Source: an uncultured bacterium
Lineage (GTDB): Bacteria > Verrucomicrobiota > Kiritimatiellia > RFP12 > UBA1067
Length of the DNA: 50,927 bases
Assembly: GCA_902780865.1 (NCBI GenBank)
Contig: CACZHC010000009.1
Span: forward strand, 1-50,927
Direction of reading: 5' to 3'
Shown: positions 1 to 8,492 of the stretch, one piece after another
Layout: each line of letters starts with the position of its first letter
Position numbering within the stretch: position 1 is the stretch's first letter
The notes under the pieces: model-generated
Databases searched by the model: none
Seen by the model: only the letters and a program-made list of their open reading frames with translations
Told to the model about the DNA's origin: nothing
Program-made: the position numbers and the translations under genes

Positions 1-53
1 CCCTTGCCGAGCAGAAGCGCATTGTGGCGAAGATCGAGGAACTGCTGCCGCTG
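1..53 (+). repeat. hsdS conserved-helix direct repeat, copy 1
   Basis: Positions 1-53 match 742-794 at 45 of 53 bases, and the first 22 bases are identical. Both encode the conserved LAEQKRIVAK helix of HsdS, in the same frame and orientation, bracketing the second recognition domain. Such repeats are known recombination points for exchanging recognition domains. Confidence 0.8.
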
Positions 54-812
54 ATCGACCGCTACGAAAAGGCGTGGAGCAAGTTGGAGGACTTCAACAA
101 GCGCTTCCCCGTGGACATGCAGAAGTCATTGCTCCAGATGGCGATTCAGGGCAAGCTCGTCGACCACCGCCCCGAAGAAGGCACCGGCGAAGAGCTGTAT
201 CGCCAAATCCAAGCCGAAAAGCAGCGCCTCGTCAAATCCGGCAAGATCAAGAAAGAAAAACCCCTGCCCGAAATCACCGAAGACGAAATCCCATTTGAGA
301 TTCCTGATAGTTGGAAGTGGGTGCGCATTGGAAATATTGGCTCTTGGTCATCTGGGGCAACTCCATCAAGAACACACGCAGAATACTACGGAGGAAATAT
401 CCCTTGGCTAAAGACAGGTGATTTGAATGATGGATATGTGTCGAGCATTCCAGAGACTATAACAGATTTAGCGTTAGAAAAGACTTCTGTGAGGCTTAAT
501 CCAATAGGCTCGGTTTTAATGGCAATGTATGGAGCTACTATCGGTAAGTTGGGCATTTTGCAGGTGGCGGCAACAACTAACCAAGCTTGTTGTGCGTGTA
601 TTCCTTATGATGGGATGTGGAACAAGTATTTGTTCTATTTTTTGATGGCAAGCCGAAGAGCTTTTATCAAGATGGGTGAAGGTGGCGCGCAACCGAATAT
701 CTCTAAAGAAAAAATCGTTAATGCAGTGATTCCTCTCCCTCCCCTTGCCGAGCAGAAGCGCATCGTCGCCAAACTTGAAGAACTCCTGCCGCTGTGCGAG
801 CGGCTGAAATGA
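3..812 (+). CDS. hsdS: Type I restriction-modification specificity subunit HsdS, 3' part
   Basis: Target-recognition subunit of a type I restriction-modification enzyme. The frame is open at the left edge, so the first target-recognition domain and the true start lie outside the window; an internal GTG at 24 is not credible as a start. The 269 visible residues begin inside the central conserved helix (LAEQKRIVAKIEELLPL), run through the linker (FPDS-like IPDSWKWVRIG near residue 100), the second target-recognition domain (about 105-240, with a GATIGKLG motif), and end in a second copy of the conserved helix, LAEQKRIVAKLEELLPL. This two-fold layout is typical of HsdS. The DNA of the second recognition domain (about 300-735) is AT-richer than the conserved helices around it, as expected for a swapped domain. 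hsdR and hsdM are not visible and would have to lie upstream. Confidence 0.93.
   Translation, partial: LAEQKRIVAKIEELLPLIDRYEKAWSKLEDFNKRFPVDMQKSLLQMAIQGKLVDHRPEEGTGEELYRQIQAEKQRLVKSGKIKKEKPLPEITEDEIPFEIPDSWKWVRIGNIGSWSSGATPSRTHAEYYGGNIPWLKTGDLNDGYVSSIPETITDLALEKTSVRLNPIGSVLMAMYGATIGKLGILQVAATTNQACCACIPYDGMWNKYLFYFLMASRRAFIKMGEGGAQPNISKEKIVNAVIPLPPLAEQKRIVAKLEELLPLCERLK
742..794 (+). repeat. hsdS conserved-helix direct repeat, copy 2
   Basis: Partner of the copy at 1-53, in direct orientation and 741 bp away; it encodes the C-terminal conserved helix of HsdS. Confidence 0.8.
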
Positions 813-861
813 GAAGGGCGATCTATATGGTTTTACCAATCGAAAGACAATAGGAGGCCAG

Positions 862-1755
862 ATGAAATTTAAGAACATTGTGACTTACTATCTCGATGGG
901 AGACCAAACGGCGTCAGAAGATGCCGGATAGAAGGTTCGGTAATTGAGGCGTTGGTAATTCCTCGGGAAGCCGTCAAGGATGCGAAGGCGCTTGCTGATG
1001 TGTTGCCAAAACATGGAATATACTTTTTGATTGAAGACAAGGAAGGCATAGATTTGCCTAAGATGTATGCCGGGCAGACTACTAATGGTTTGGGGCGTCT
1101 GTATGACCATAAGGCAAATAAAGAGTTCTGGACGCTTGCTGTTATGTTTCTTTCTAAAGACGAGCATTTCCACCTTGATGTCATAAGCGCACTAGAATCT
1201 CTTGCCACTAAAGGAATTGTTGAGTCTGAGCGATACGACAGCGACAACAAGGTTGACCCTAAATTCAAGATCAGTATTTATCAACAGCAGGTGGTTGAGA
1301 ACTACTTCACGGACATAAAATTTTTGATGGCCGCATTGGGTTGGAACATCGAGAAAAAGCCGGTTGGCGATAAAGGCGAGTGGCATACCAAACGTAACAA
1401 GGTCGTTGCCTATGGCCATTATGCAGAAGGCTGTTTTGATGTGTTGCCAGGTTCTTGCATCGCGATGGACAAGCCAGTGAACCTCAAGAAATACAATGAT
1501 CAACGCGCGTCATTGCTGCAGAGCAAGCAAATAGTCAAAGACGGACAAGGTCGATACATCCTCAAAAAGATCGTCAGCTTCAAGACGCCAAGTGGCGCAT
1601 CGGATTTTGTCCTCGGCGGCAGCACGAATGGCTGGGCCGAATGGTACAATGCAAGGGGTGAACAGCTGGACATCTTGCGCAGAGGAAAACTAACGCATGG
1701 CTCTGCAGTCAATGCATCACATCCGAGGAAGGGTTCGGCTTCATTGACTTCATAA
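862..1755 (+). CDS. GIY-YIG nuclease family protein with DUF4357
   Basis: 297 residues. The N-terminal half carries a GIY-YIG-like core: GIYFLI at residues 52-57, MYAGQT at 68-73 in the YIG position, then GLGRLYDHK, where the Arg and His sit as in active members. The C-terminal part (about 195-275) matches DUF4357 (VLPGSCIAM, then RYILKKIVSF and FVLGGSTNGWAEW). This domain pair is common in accessory genes beside type I restriction systems; its role there is not established. A clear Shine-Dalgarno, AGGAGG at 851-856, supports the ATG at 862. It lies 49 nt after hsdS, same strand. The last 20 or so residues (from LTHGS) look unlike the usual end of the family, which normally stops shortly after the 'LD-L' strand, so the 3' end may be altered. 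Confidence 0.8.
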   Translation: MKFKNIVTYYLDGRPNGVRRCRIEGSVIEALVIPREAVKDAKALADVLPKHGIYFLIEDKEGIDLPKMYAGQTTNGLGRLYDHKANKEFWTLAVMFLSKDEHFHLDVISALESLATKGIVESERYDSDNKVDPKFKISIYQQQVVENYFTDIKFLMAALGWNIEKKPVGDKGEWHTKRNKVVAYGHYAEGCFDVLPGSCIAMDKPVNLKKYNDQRASLLQSKQIVKDGQGRYILKKIVSFKTPSGASDFVLGGSTNGWAEWYNARGEQLDILRRGKLTHGSAVNASHPRKGSASLTS

Positions 1756-1815
1756 TCCCGGCGATGGCGGAGTAGGGTGACAATAGAGAAGTCGTTCGGA
1801 TAGAAGGAGGAGAAC

Positions 1816-4800
1816 TTGTTTTCTCGTTATTTAATCGAGACTTCGAAGGTCGATGCTCGGATGGTTCATCATGAGCGTTCTTCTTTGTTCGGTGATAAAG
1901 CAGGGTTGTTGGATGAATATGGTTTCTTGCGCAATCCACGATGGGTACAAGGGCTGAAAACGTTAACGGATGTGGCGAGTGAGCAAGGGGCTATCGTCAT
2001 TGCCGAAAGTGGATTGGGGAAGTCATATATTGCTCGCGAGTTTGTAAGAGACAAGGGAGATGCCGCGGTTCTGTTTATTGACATTCAGGAATACAGAGGG
2101 GATTCGCAATCATTAGTTGCCGCAATAAAGGGCGCATGTGATAAGCAATATGTTTGTTTGGATGGCTTAGACGAAGCTCCTGAGCTCGCGAGTGCGATAG
2201 CGCGCGGATTTAGTTCGTTGTCGTCGTCAGTCAAGCGGATGATCTTTTCAAGGGGCATACCAGAGTTACGGCGATTTACAGACTACAATGCTTTGCCGAT
2301 GTATTCGCTTTTGCCGCTAACGCAAGAAGATGTGAAGTTGCTTGCGAAGGAAGTTGATGTAGACGGAGCGTTGTTTATCAACGAAGTGGCGATTAAGAAT
2401 CTTGGACCTGTTTGCGCAAAGCCGTTGGGGTGTATGGCGTTGTTAGAAATGTTCAAGACTGAAAACGGTTTGCGTGGAAGTGATGATGAGTTGCGCGAGC
2501 GTATGATTCGGCGCTTGTGCACAGAGAATGTCATGAATCCAAATCGTTATTCATCGACCGCAACGGTTTCTGCTGAGACGTGCTTTTCTTATGCGAAGAA
2601 GATTGCCTTGATACTTAAATTGTCAGGATTGAGCGTTATAAAACGGATGGATGAAATGGGATCGGTTCCCGGCGCTGTCGACTTCACGTTGTACGAGGAT
2701 TTCTTTGACAAATCGCAGTTTAATAGAATCTTGTTAAGAGGGTTGTTCTTGCCGATTGGTGAAGATAGGTTCCGTTTTGCGCACATTACTTATTTTGATC
2801 ATTTATCCGCTCTTGGCTTGATGGAATTTGTTGCGCAGAAGAATTGGCGAGAGGTTCTGATGAACAGGGATGGGCTTGTTTATCCACAATGGGAGAATGC
2901 TGTCGCATGGGTGGCAATAAAGGATGATGAGATTTTCAATGCCGTATTTAAGCGTCAGCCAGAACTGCTGTTGAATTCTGATGCTGCCGTCAACAAGAAG
3001 GACAGGCGCGAACTATGTAGGGCTGTGTTGCTGCGGGCGGCACAAATGGATTATTGGTCGAGGCAATCATCGGGGATTGTGTTGCAGTTCTCTAAGCTGG
3101 TCTCGTCGGACACTGTTGATGTGTTACGTGAATTTCTGTGGGCGAAGGAAGCGAATTGCCGCAAGATGGCGATTGATGTTATTAAGTATTGCGGGGTGCA
3201 TGAGCTTTTGCCTGAATTAGTGAAACTCTTTTGTGCTAAATCGGTGCCACATAACATGCGTAAAAGTGCAGGGTATGCGTTGCTGTGGATGGAGCCGCCT
3301 GCTGCTAAGGTGCAGGATTGCAAAATAGTATTGCGCCAGAAAAGATGTTCGCAAGATCTGAAAGGGATTGTTTTTAGATTGTTATGGCCGTATGAATTGT
3401 CGGCTAAGGAGATGACACCTCATTTGATGCTGAAAGAGGATGCTGTCGGGGATTCGTATTCAATGTGGGTATCAGATGAATGCCCCAAACGATTCTCAGC
3501 AATGTCTTATGAAGATGCACTGGAGATGGTGCGATGGGTTGCGAAGGACGTAGAAGAAGATGATTCAATTCATACGCTTAAGGAGTTGAAACGGAAGGTC
3601 TTTACCTATTGTTTTAAGAAGTTTGACTCGGATGAAATGTATGATTCTCTTGCTTACGTGTATGAGGCCTTTTGTGAAAAGTATAGGTCGCCATTGTGTG
3701 TGAGGCATAACGACGATGAGAGTGATGACTGGATGTGCACGGAGGAAGAATTCGCTGGGCTTGTTGAAAAGCGTAGGCGGTTGGCTGAAGCCGTTATTCG
3801 TCATGGACAAGAGAAATCTGTGACGTGGGTGACGGGTTGGACTTGTGGTTTGTTAGGGCAGACAGATGTGGACTTTGTAAGAGAGAAGATTGATGCTGAA
3901 AAAGACTCGGATGTTCGTTTCCGGTGGGTAGAATGTGCAGGGCGTTTGCAATGGTGCATTAAGCTTCCGGAACAGGCTGAATATTGGGATTATTTGCATA
4001 GGCGATTTCCCAGTGTGTTTAGATATACAGCGCGAAGGGCTCTTGCGGAAAGGGAAAAGTCAGAAAGAAGACACACGAAGTATCGGCTTAAGACGCAGGC
4101 CCGAAAACTTATCCAGGAGCAGGAACGAAAGGATTCTTATGCCGCGAATTTGCAAAAAATTAGGGAGGTGATTAAGAAAGGTGACCTCGGGAGGTGCTTT
4201 TACAGTTTTGCGCATTATTGTTCTGGACAAAGAATTGAATCCGTGCACAACGAATGGGGATTCCATATTCGACATAGCCGCGTCTGGGAGAATTTGTCCC
4301 AAGGCGAGAAGGATGGAGTGGTTCTGGCCGCTGAAGATTTTTTGCTGAGCGCAAAGGCGCCGCCTCGTAAAACAGAGAACGAGATTTACCCCGCACCATT
4401 TGCATCGTTCATTTTGTTACAAGAGGTGTCGCCGCAAAAACTTAAACGGTTGCCTAAAAAGGTGTGGCATGAGTTTCGGGTTGAGATTATGCAAGGTGGA
4501 AGTTTGGATGAGTCTGAATCTGCGTTGAGTGTTCTCCAATGTTATGCTGGGTTGTTTCGAAGTGATTTTATCGATTCCCTTGTTGCGTATTTGCGACTCC
4601 ATCGTGTTGAGGGTGTGTGTTTTCATTTAGGTCAATTCCGACGGGTCCTACAAGGGGATCGGGAGCTTTGCCTAACGCTATTGCAGCGTTTAGATTCCAC
4701 GGAATTGAATGATGCCCAGCGGTATGAATTGTTGGATGAATTCTGGAATATGTCGGAATCTGTCACTTTAGAGTATTTGCGAAAGCACGAACTTTATCGG

Positions 4801-5877
4801 CGGCTTGATCTTGTAGGGCGTCCTTTATTGTCTGTATTCTCGCTTTACGCCTATCCTGAGCGTTTTGCGGAGTTGCTGATGAAACTGGATGGGAGCAGTG
4901 CTTCTGCACGAGAATGGATTGTATTAGTTGTTGGTAAAGAGTCTTATTGGCATTCTTCATTGGGATGGTTGTTGAAGATGCTTCATACGGAGGATTTGGC
5001 AAGATTTTATATAATGATTCGGAAATACTTCCCTTTGCGAGAAGAACCGATTCACACGGGAGGCTTCACGCCAGATGCAGTTGATGGAATATATACCTTT
5101 ACTTCGCAATTAATTTCACGAATTTATGAGCGAAAAGAGCCAGAGCTTGTTCAGATACTTGAGCTGCTGATACGTGAGTTGCCGGATGAGCAATTTTTGC
5201 GGGATCATTTAATTCGTGCCCGCAAAGATGCATTAGCCTGGCAGTGCCCTACTTATGATGCTAAAAGCATTCATTTGTTGTTGGATGGGAATGATAGTGT
5301 ATTGTTGGTGAACACCCCGGAGACATTGCTTTGTATTGTGGTTTCTGCATTGGAAAAGTATAACCTGCTTCTATCTGGGAAGAAGTCTCATCGCGCAAAG
5401 TTGTTATGGAATGTGCAAAAGCGTCCTAAAAGAGTAACGCATAAGGACGAAGAGGATCTCTCGGATGATATGCGAGATTTTTTAGATGGGGCTTTAAGAG
5501 GTTTGGTCTTAAATCGAGAAGTGCAATTGAACAGAGGTCGTCATGGGGAACCGGGGGCTCGGACGGACCTTTGGATTGAGGCAGTTGATAACAATAGTAA
5601 AGATACATTATCCCTATGTGTTGAGGTAAAGGGAAGTTGGAATAGATCGGCAAAAAATGCTATAGAGAAGCAGTTGATTCACAAGTATATGGGGGATGGC
5701 GGTGCCGATGCAGGGATATTGGCGTTGGGATGGTTCGATGCGTCAGCTCCAAACAGGGTGAAACAGAATCAGTGGGCATCCATGGAAGCGGCTAAAACTG
5801 ATTTAGATTTTCAATCGGCAAAAGCACGTGCAAGAGGTAATATCGTTTCTTCTGTCGTGCTTGATTGTAGGTGGTGA
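1816..5877 (+). CDS. STAND/NACHT-like ATPase with C-terminal PD-(D/E)XK nuclease-like domain
   Basis: 1353 residues, candidate antiviral defence protein. Seen: a P-loop at residues 64-70 (ESGLGKS), a Walker B of the NACHT type at 113-120 (VCLDGLDE) and a sensor-like strand RMIFSRG at 141-147. A long, mostly helical middle (about 250-1180) is compatible with HEAT-like sensor repeats. The C-terminal segment has D1251 (RTDLW), E1270-V-K1272 (CVEVKGSWN) and a following KQLIHKY, the D...ExK...QxxxY layout of PD-(D/E)XK nucleases. Known STAND defence ATPases (Avs, bNACHT) usually carry the effector at the N terminus; here the ATPase is first and the nuclease last. The start is TTG at 1816 behind a strong AAGGAGG at 1804-1810; an in-frame stop lies just upstream. 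DNA is AT-richer than the flanks, suggesting transfer. Function is inferred from domains and neighbours. Confidence 0.8.
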   Translation: MFSRYLIETSKVDARMVHHERSSLFGDKAGLLDEYGFLRNPRWVQGLKTLTDVASEQGAIVIAESGLGKSYIAREFVRDKGDAAVLFIDIQEYRGDSQSLVAAIKGACDKQYVCLDGLDEAPELASAIARGFSSLSSSVKRMIFSRGIPELRRFTDYNALPMYSLLPLTQEDVKLLAKEVDVDGALFINEVAIKNLGPVCAKPLGCMALLEMFKTENGLRGSDDELRERMIRRLCTENVMNPNRYSSTATVSAETCFSYAKKIALILKLSGLSVIKRMDEMGSVPGAVDFTLYEDFFDKSQFNRILLRGLFLPIGEDRFRFAHITYFDHLSALGLMEFVAQKNWREVLMNRDGLVYPQWENAVAWVAIKDDEIFNAVFKRQPELLLNSDAAVNKKDRRELCRAVLLRAAQMDYWSRQSSGIVLQFSKLVSSDTVDVLREFLWAKEANCRKMAIDVIKYCGVHELLPELVKLFCAKSVPHNMRKSAGYALLWMEPPAAKVQDCKIVLRQKRCSQDLKGIVFRLLWPYELSAKEMTPHLMLKEDAVGDSYSMWVSDECPKRFSAMSYEDALEMVRWVAKDVEEDDSIHTLKELKRKVFTYCFKKFDSDEMYDSLAYVYEAFCEKYRSPLCVRHNDDESDDWMCTEEEFAGLVEKRRRLAEAVIRHGQEKSVTWVTGWTCGLLGQTDVDFVREKIDAEKDSDVRFRWVECAGRLQWCIKLPEQAEYWDYLHRRFPSVFRYTARRALAEREKSERRHTKYRLKTQARKLIQEQERKDSYAANLQKIREVIKKGDLGRCFYSFAHYCSGQRIESVHNEWGFHIRHSRVWENLSQGEKDGVVLAAEDFLLSAKAPPRKTENEIYPAPFASFILLQEVSPQKLKRLPKKVWHEFRVEIMQGGSLDESESALSVLQCYAGLFRSDFIDSLVAYLRLHRVEGVCFHLGQFRRVLQGDRELCLTLLQRLDSTELNDAQRYELLDEFWNMSESVTLEYLRKHELYRRLDLVGRPLLSVFSLYAYPERFAELLMKLDGSSASAREWIVLVVGKESYWHSSLGWLLKMLHTEDLARFYIMIRKYFPLREEPIHTGGFTPDAVDGIYTFTSQLISRIYERKEPELVQILELLIRELPDEQFLRDHLIRARKDALAWQCPTYDAKSIHLLLDGNDSVLLVNTPETLLCIVVSALEKYNLLLSGKKSHRAKLLWNVQKRPKRVTHKDEEDLSDDMRDFLDGALRGLVLNREVQLNRGRHGEPGARTDLWIEAVDNNSKDTLSLCVEVKGSWNRSAKNAIEKQLIHKYMGDGGADAGILALGWFDASAPNRVKQNQWASMEAAKTDLDFQSAKARARGNIVSSVVLDCRW

Positions 5878-5957
5878 ATAAGGATGCTTGGAAGGGAGTG
5901 GGAGACTAAGGGTGCTAGAGCCCCCATTGATGTAGTAGAAATGGTGGAGTAGAGATT

Positions 5958-6130
5958 ATGGCGATGCCGCAGAGAGACGACACGATTGAGGCGATCAAGC
6001 GACTTGAGCCGCCTCGCGTGTGCGCTACGGCGCGCCAAGCGCGTTGCTTGAGTATGCCGTCATGCATGGAGACGAGGAAGAGGCCGAGCGCATCCGCGCG
6101 GACCTTCGCAAGCTGACGGACGAGGTTTGA
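5958..6130 (+). pseudogene. Small ORF broken by a frameshift
   Basis: An ATG at 5958 opens a frame reading MAMPQRDDTIEAIKRLEPPR. From about 6014 the coding-like signal moves to the next frame, which reads ALLEYAVMHGDEEEAERIR followed by ADLRKLTDEV and stops at 6128-6130; the first frame stops at 6114-6116. Joined by a one-base shift near 6010-6020 they would make a charged, helical protein of about 57 residues of unknown family. The second half alone could start at GTG 6020. It is either a decayed gene or a sequencing indel; no function can be given. Confidence 0.4.
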
Positions 6131-6162
6131 CGACGGAGCGGCGCATTTGCCGCGGAGTCGTC
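6129..6162 (+). terminator. Nested hairpin at the end of the small broken ORF
   Basis: GACGAC (6129-6134) pairs with GTCGTC (6157-6162), and GCGGC (6138-6142) with GCCGC (6149-6153), separated by symmetric GGA/GGA and closed by a 6-nt loop. It begins within the stop codon of the small ORF. There is no clear T-run after it, so terminator activity is uncertain. Confidence 0.4.
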
Positions 6163-6565
6163 TGTCAGCTGTGATAGCGCCGGCGAGACGCCATATCCAC
6201 CGAGGCCTTTGGCCGAGCCGCGTAAGCGGGCGCTAGCGTGGCGCTTTCCCAGTCAGAGAGGGGAGGCTATTCCGTGTGGCTAAGCGAGCCGACAAGATGT
6301 CGGCGAGCGCAAAGGCTACGAAAAGAAACGCGCCACAGCGGAAGGTGAGGCAAGGGACGAGGGGGCGAGTGCCGAACTAAGCGACATGCAACGACGCGGT
6401 TCGTCGGATGCGCGGTGAGACACGTTGCAAGGCGAGGAGGCGGTATCCCGCCGACAACGCATTGCGGCGCGTATCGCCGCGAAGACGACGGGAGCGGCGG
6501 CGCAGGGAGCGGGAGAGAGGCCGAGACCCCGAGCACCGCGCCGAACTCGACCAGAGGTGCCATGC

Positions 6566-6724
6566 GCGGCTTTGTTTTGGGCCGCAGCCGAGCGGAACCC
6601 TTTTAGGCGAGGCGGATTGCACAGGACTCGGCCCCGAAGCCGTATATGTATACGGCGAGCGGGTCGAAGGACGGGCAAGCCGCCCGCCTCAAAGGGCGAG
6701 CACGGTTGCCCGAAACAAAGCCGC
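6566..6724. repeat. Long-range inverted repeat enclosing a perfect hairpin
   Basis: GCGGCTTTGTTTTGGGC (6566-6582) is the inverted partner of GCCCGAAACAAAGCCGC (6708-6724): 16 of 17 positions are Watson-Crick and the last is a G-T wobble. Inside lies a perfect 8-bp hairpin, GCCGTATA at 6639-6646 with TATACGGC at 6649-6656. A competing stem GGGCAA/TTGCCC (6673-6678 with 6706-6711) overlaps the right arm. Could be a noncoding RNA or a remnant of a mobile element. Confidence 0.45.
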
Positions 6725-6790
6725 ACACTGGAAGGCAAACCAGCGCGCGGCAAGTAGCGGAAACACAACACAGGCCACGGTGTTTTTTGG

Positions 6791-6796
6791 TAAAAT
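6791..6796 (+). promoter_or_regulatory. -10 element of pilB-rpoN, leaderless geometry
   Basis: TAAAAT followed by 7 nt and then the ATG at 6804, so transcription would start at or next to the start codon. No Shine-Dalgarno is visible in front of this gene. Same geometry as at 18649, 22701, 32575 and 41405. Confidence 0.55.
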
Positions 6797-6803
6797 ATAG
6801 CAC

Positions 6804-8492
6804 ATGAGCGAGAACTCTCTTGCAAACATGATACTGAAGTCCGCCGGAATCTACTCCGACGAGCAGCTTCAGCGCATTGCCGAAAACCGCGCGGCGAACC
6901 CTGGAATGGGGCTCGCCGAGGCCGCCGTCAAGTTCGGCGGCGCGAAGGAAATCGAGTTCCTTTCGGCGGTAGGGAAGTCGCTTGGCCTTGAGACGGTCAA
7001 CCTTGAGCGCCAGCAGCCGAACCCGGATGCGCTCACGAAACTCCCCGCGTCGGCAGTCTACCAGTACAACGTCCTTCCGTTCAAGACCGACGGCACTTCG
7101 CTTACAATCGTCACCTCCGACCCGTTCGATACCTCCGCGGCGGACGGCCTCCGGCTCGTCGCGGGCTGCCCTATAAAGACGGCGCTTGCGCCGAAGGAAG
7201 AAGTCGAGAAGGCCGTAAAGAAATACTACGGCGTCGGCGCGGACGCGATCGAGAAGATGATCGAGGACGGCCGCTATTCCGTCGACGAAGACATCGGCGC
7301 GATGACGAAGATCGACGTCAACGAGATGGGCGAAGAGGCGTCGATCGTCAAGTTCGTAAACCAGATCATCGCCGAAGCCGACCGCCAGGGCGCGACAGAT
7401 ATCCACATTGAGCCGCAGGAGACGGAGCTCCGCATCCGCTACCGCATCGACGGCATGCTCCACAAGGTCGACGTTCCGCCGCAACTGAACCGACTCAAGA
7501 GCGCGATCATCTCTCGTATCAAGGTCATGGCGAACCTCGATATCGCCGAGAAGCGCCTCCCGATGGACGGCCGCATCGGCATCCGCATCGCGGGCCAGGA
7601 CATCGACATCCGCGTATCGACGATGCCCGCCGCGTACGGCGAGTCGATCTCGCTCCGACTTCTCGCGAAGAGCGGCAACTTCGTCAAGATGGACGACCTC
7701 GGCTTCAACGAGCGCGACTACGCGGTCGTGAACAAGATCATCCACCGCCCGAACGGCATCTTCCTCGTGACGGGGCCCACTGGCTCCGGCAAGTCGACGT
7801 CGCTCTACTCGTTCCTTTCGGAAGTCAACAAGATCGACGTCCGCATCATGACGGCCGAGGACCCGATAGAATACCACATGGCCGGCATCAACCAGGTGCA
7901 GATGCAGTCTGAGATCGGCATGACGTTCGCGAGGGCGCTGCGCGCGTTTCTGCGTCAGGACCCCGACATCATCATGGTCGGCGAAATCCGCGACCGCGAG
8001 ACGGCCGAGATCGCGATCAACGCGTCGCTCACGGGTCACATGGTGTTTTCGACGCTGCACACCAACGACGCGGCAGGCGCGTTCCCGCGTCTTATCGACA
8101 TGGGCGTTGAGCCGTTCCTCATCGCCTCTGCCGTCGCTGGCGTGATGGGCCAGCGCCTCTGCCGCCGCCTCTGCCCGCAGTGCAAGAAGGAAGTTCCGCT
8201 CGACATGAAGTACTACTCGCTCGACACGCCGCCCGAGAAGAACACTGTGTTCGAGCCCGCCGGCTGCGACGTCTGCACAAGGACCGGCTACAAGGGCCGC
8301 CGCGCTCTCTTCGAGGTGCTGGAAGTCGACGAAGACATCGAGGGCGCGATTGTCCGCCGCGAGAACGCGACTCAGATACGCAACATCTCTCTCTCGAAGG
8401 GGATGAAGACGCTGCGCGAGGACGGCTGGGCCAAGGTGTTCGCGGGCGTCACGAGCGTCAAGGAAATCTTGCGCGTCACGGAAGATCAGTGA
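6804..8492 (+). CDS. pilB: Type IV pilus assembly ATPase PilB (GspE family)
   Basis: 562 residues, the normal length of PilB/GspE, the cytoplasmic hexameric ATPase that powers pilus extension. The N-terminal 150 residues fit the MshEN/GspE N-terminal domain. The motor domain shows Walker A GPTGSGKS at 324-331, the Asp box (MTAEDPIEY), Walker B (DPDIIMVGEIRDRET) and the His box (LTGHMVFSTLHTND). A zinc-binding four-cysteine motif follows (CRRLCPQC and CDVCTRTGYKGR). PilT-type proteins lack this N domain and zinc motif, so an extension motor is favoured. GspE of a type II secretion system cannot be excluded from sequence alone, but the pilMNOPQ and pilin genes nearby support a pilus. The stop codon overlaps the rpoN start (TGATG). 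Confidence 0.93.
   Translation: MSENSLANMILKSAGIYSDEQLQRIAENRAANPGMGLAEAAVKFGGAKEIEFLSAVGKSLGLETVNLERQQPNPDALTKLPASAVYQYNVLPFKTDGTSLTIVTSDPFDTSAADGLRLVAGCPIKTALAPKEEVEKAVKKYYGVGADAIEKMIEDGRYSVDEDIGAMTKIDVNEMGEEASIVKFVNQIIAEADRQGATDIHIEPQETELRIRYRIDGMLHKVDVPPQLNRLKSAIISRIKVMANLDIAEKRLPMDGRIGIRIAGQDIDIRVSTMPAAYGESISLRLLAKSGNFVKMDDLGFNERDYAVVNKIIHRPNGIFLVTGPTGSGKSTSLYSFLSEVNKIDVRIMTAEDPIEYHMAGINQVQMQSEIGMTFARALRAFLRQDPDIIMVGEIRDRETAEIAINASLTGHMVFSTLHTNDAAGAFPRLIDMGVEPFLIASAVAGVMGQRLCRRLCPQCKKEVPLDMKYYSLDTPPEKNTVFEPAGCDVCTRTGYKGRRALFEVLEVDEDIEGAIVRRENATQIRNISLSKGMKTLREDGWAKVFAGVTSVKEILRVTEDQ

Larger units (their letters stand above)
5878..6803. other. Gene-poor stretch between the defence island and pilB
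   Basis: 926 nt. The left quarter holds a broken small ORF (5958-6130) ending in a strong hairpin. The rest (about 6170-6790) is very GC-rich, has long open frames in several phases dominated by Arg, Ala and Pro with no recognisable domain, and contains several inverted repeats. I read it as noncoding, possibly a structured RNA or a decayed mobile region. Confidence 0.6.

Noticed and set aside
24..812. GTG 24 as the start of a complete short HsdS
   Set aside because: The frame is open to the left edge and already inside the conserved helix, so the gene is truncated by the window.
6230..6330. Possible group II intron or RNase P RNA fragment
   Set aside because: I could not find the domain V hairpin of group II introns or the conserved P4 sequences of RNase P RNA.
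6408..6800. 130-codon plus-strand frame in the gene-poor region
   Set aside because: Mostly Arg/Ala/Glu with no domain, several overlapping frames equally open, and it contains long inverted repeats; better explained as noncoding.
6603..8060. 485-codon open frame on the minus strand opposite pilB
   Set aside because: Arg/Asp/Val/Leu-rich mirror of a GC-rich gene with all PilB motifs on the plus strand; no domain of its own.
8180..8491. N-terminal extension of RpoN inside pilB
   Set aside because: The extension has no similarity to sigma-54; region I begins right at the 8492 ATG, which overlaps the pilB stop.
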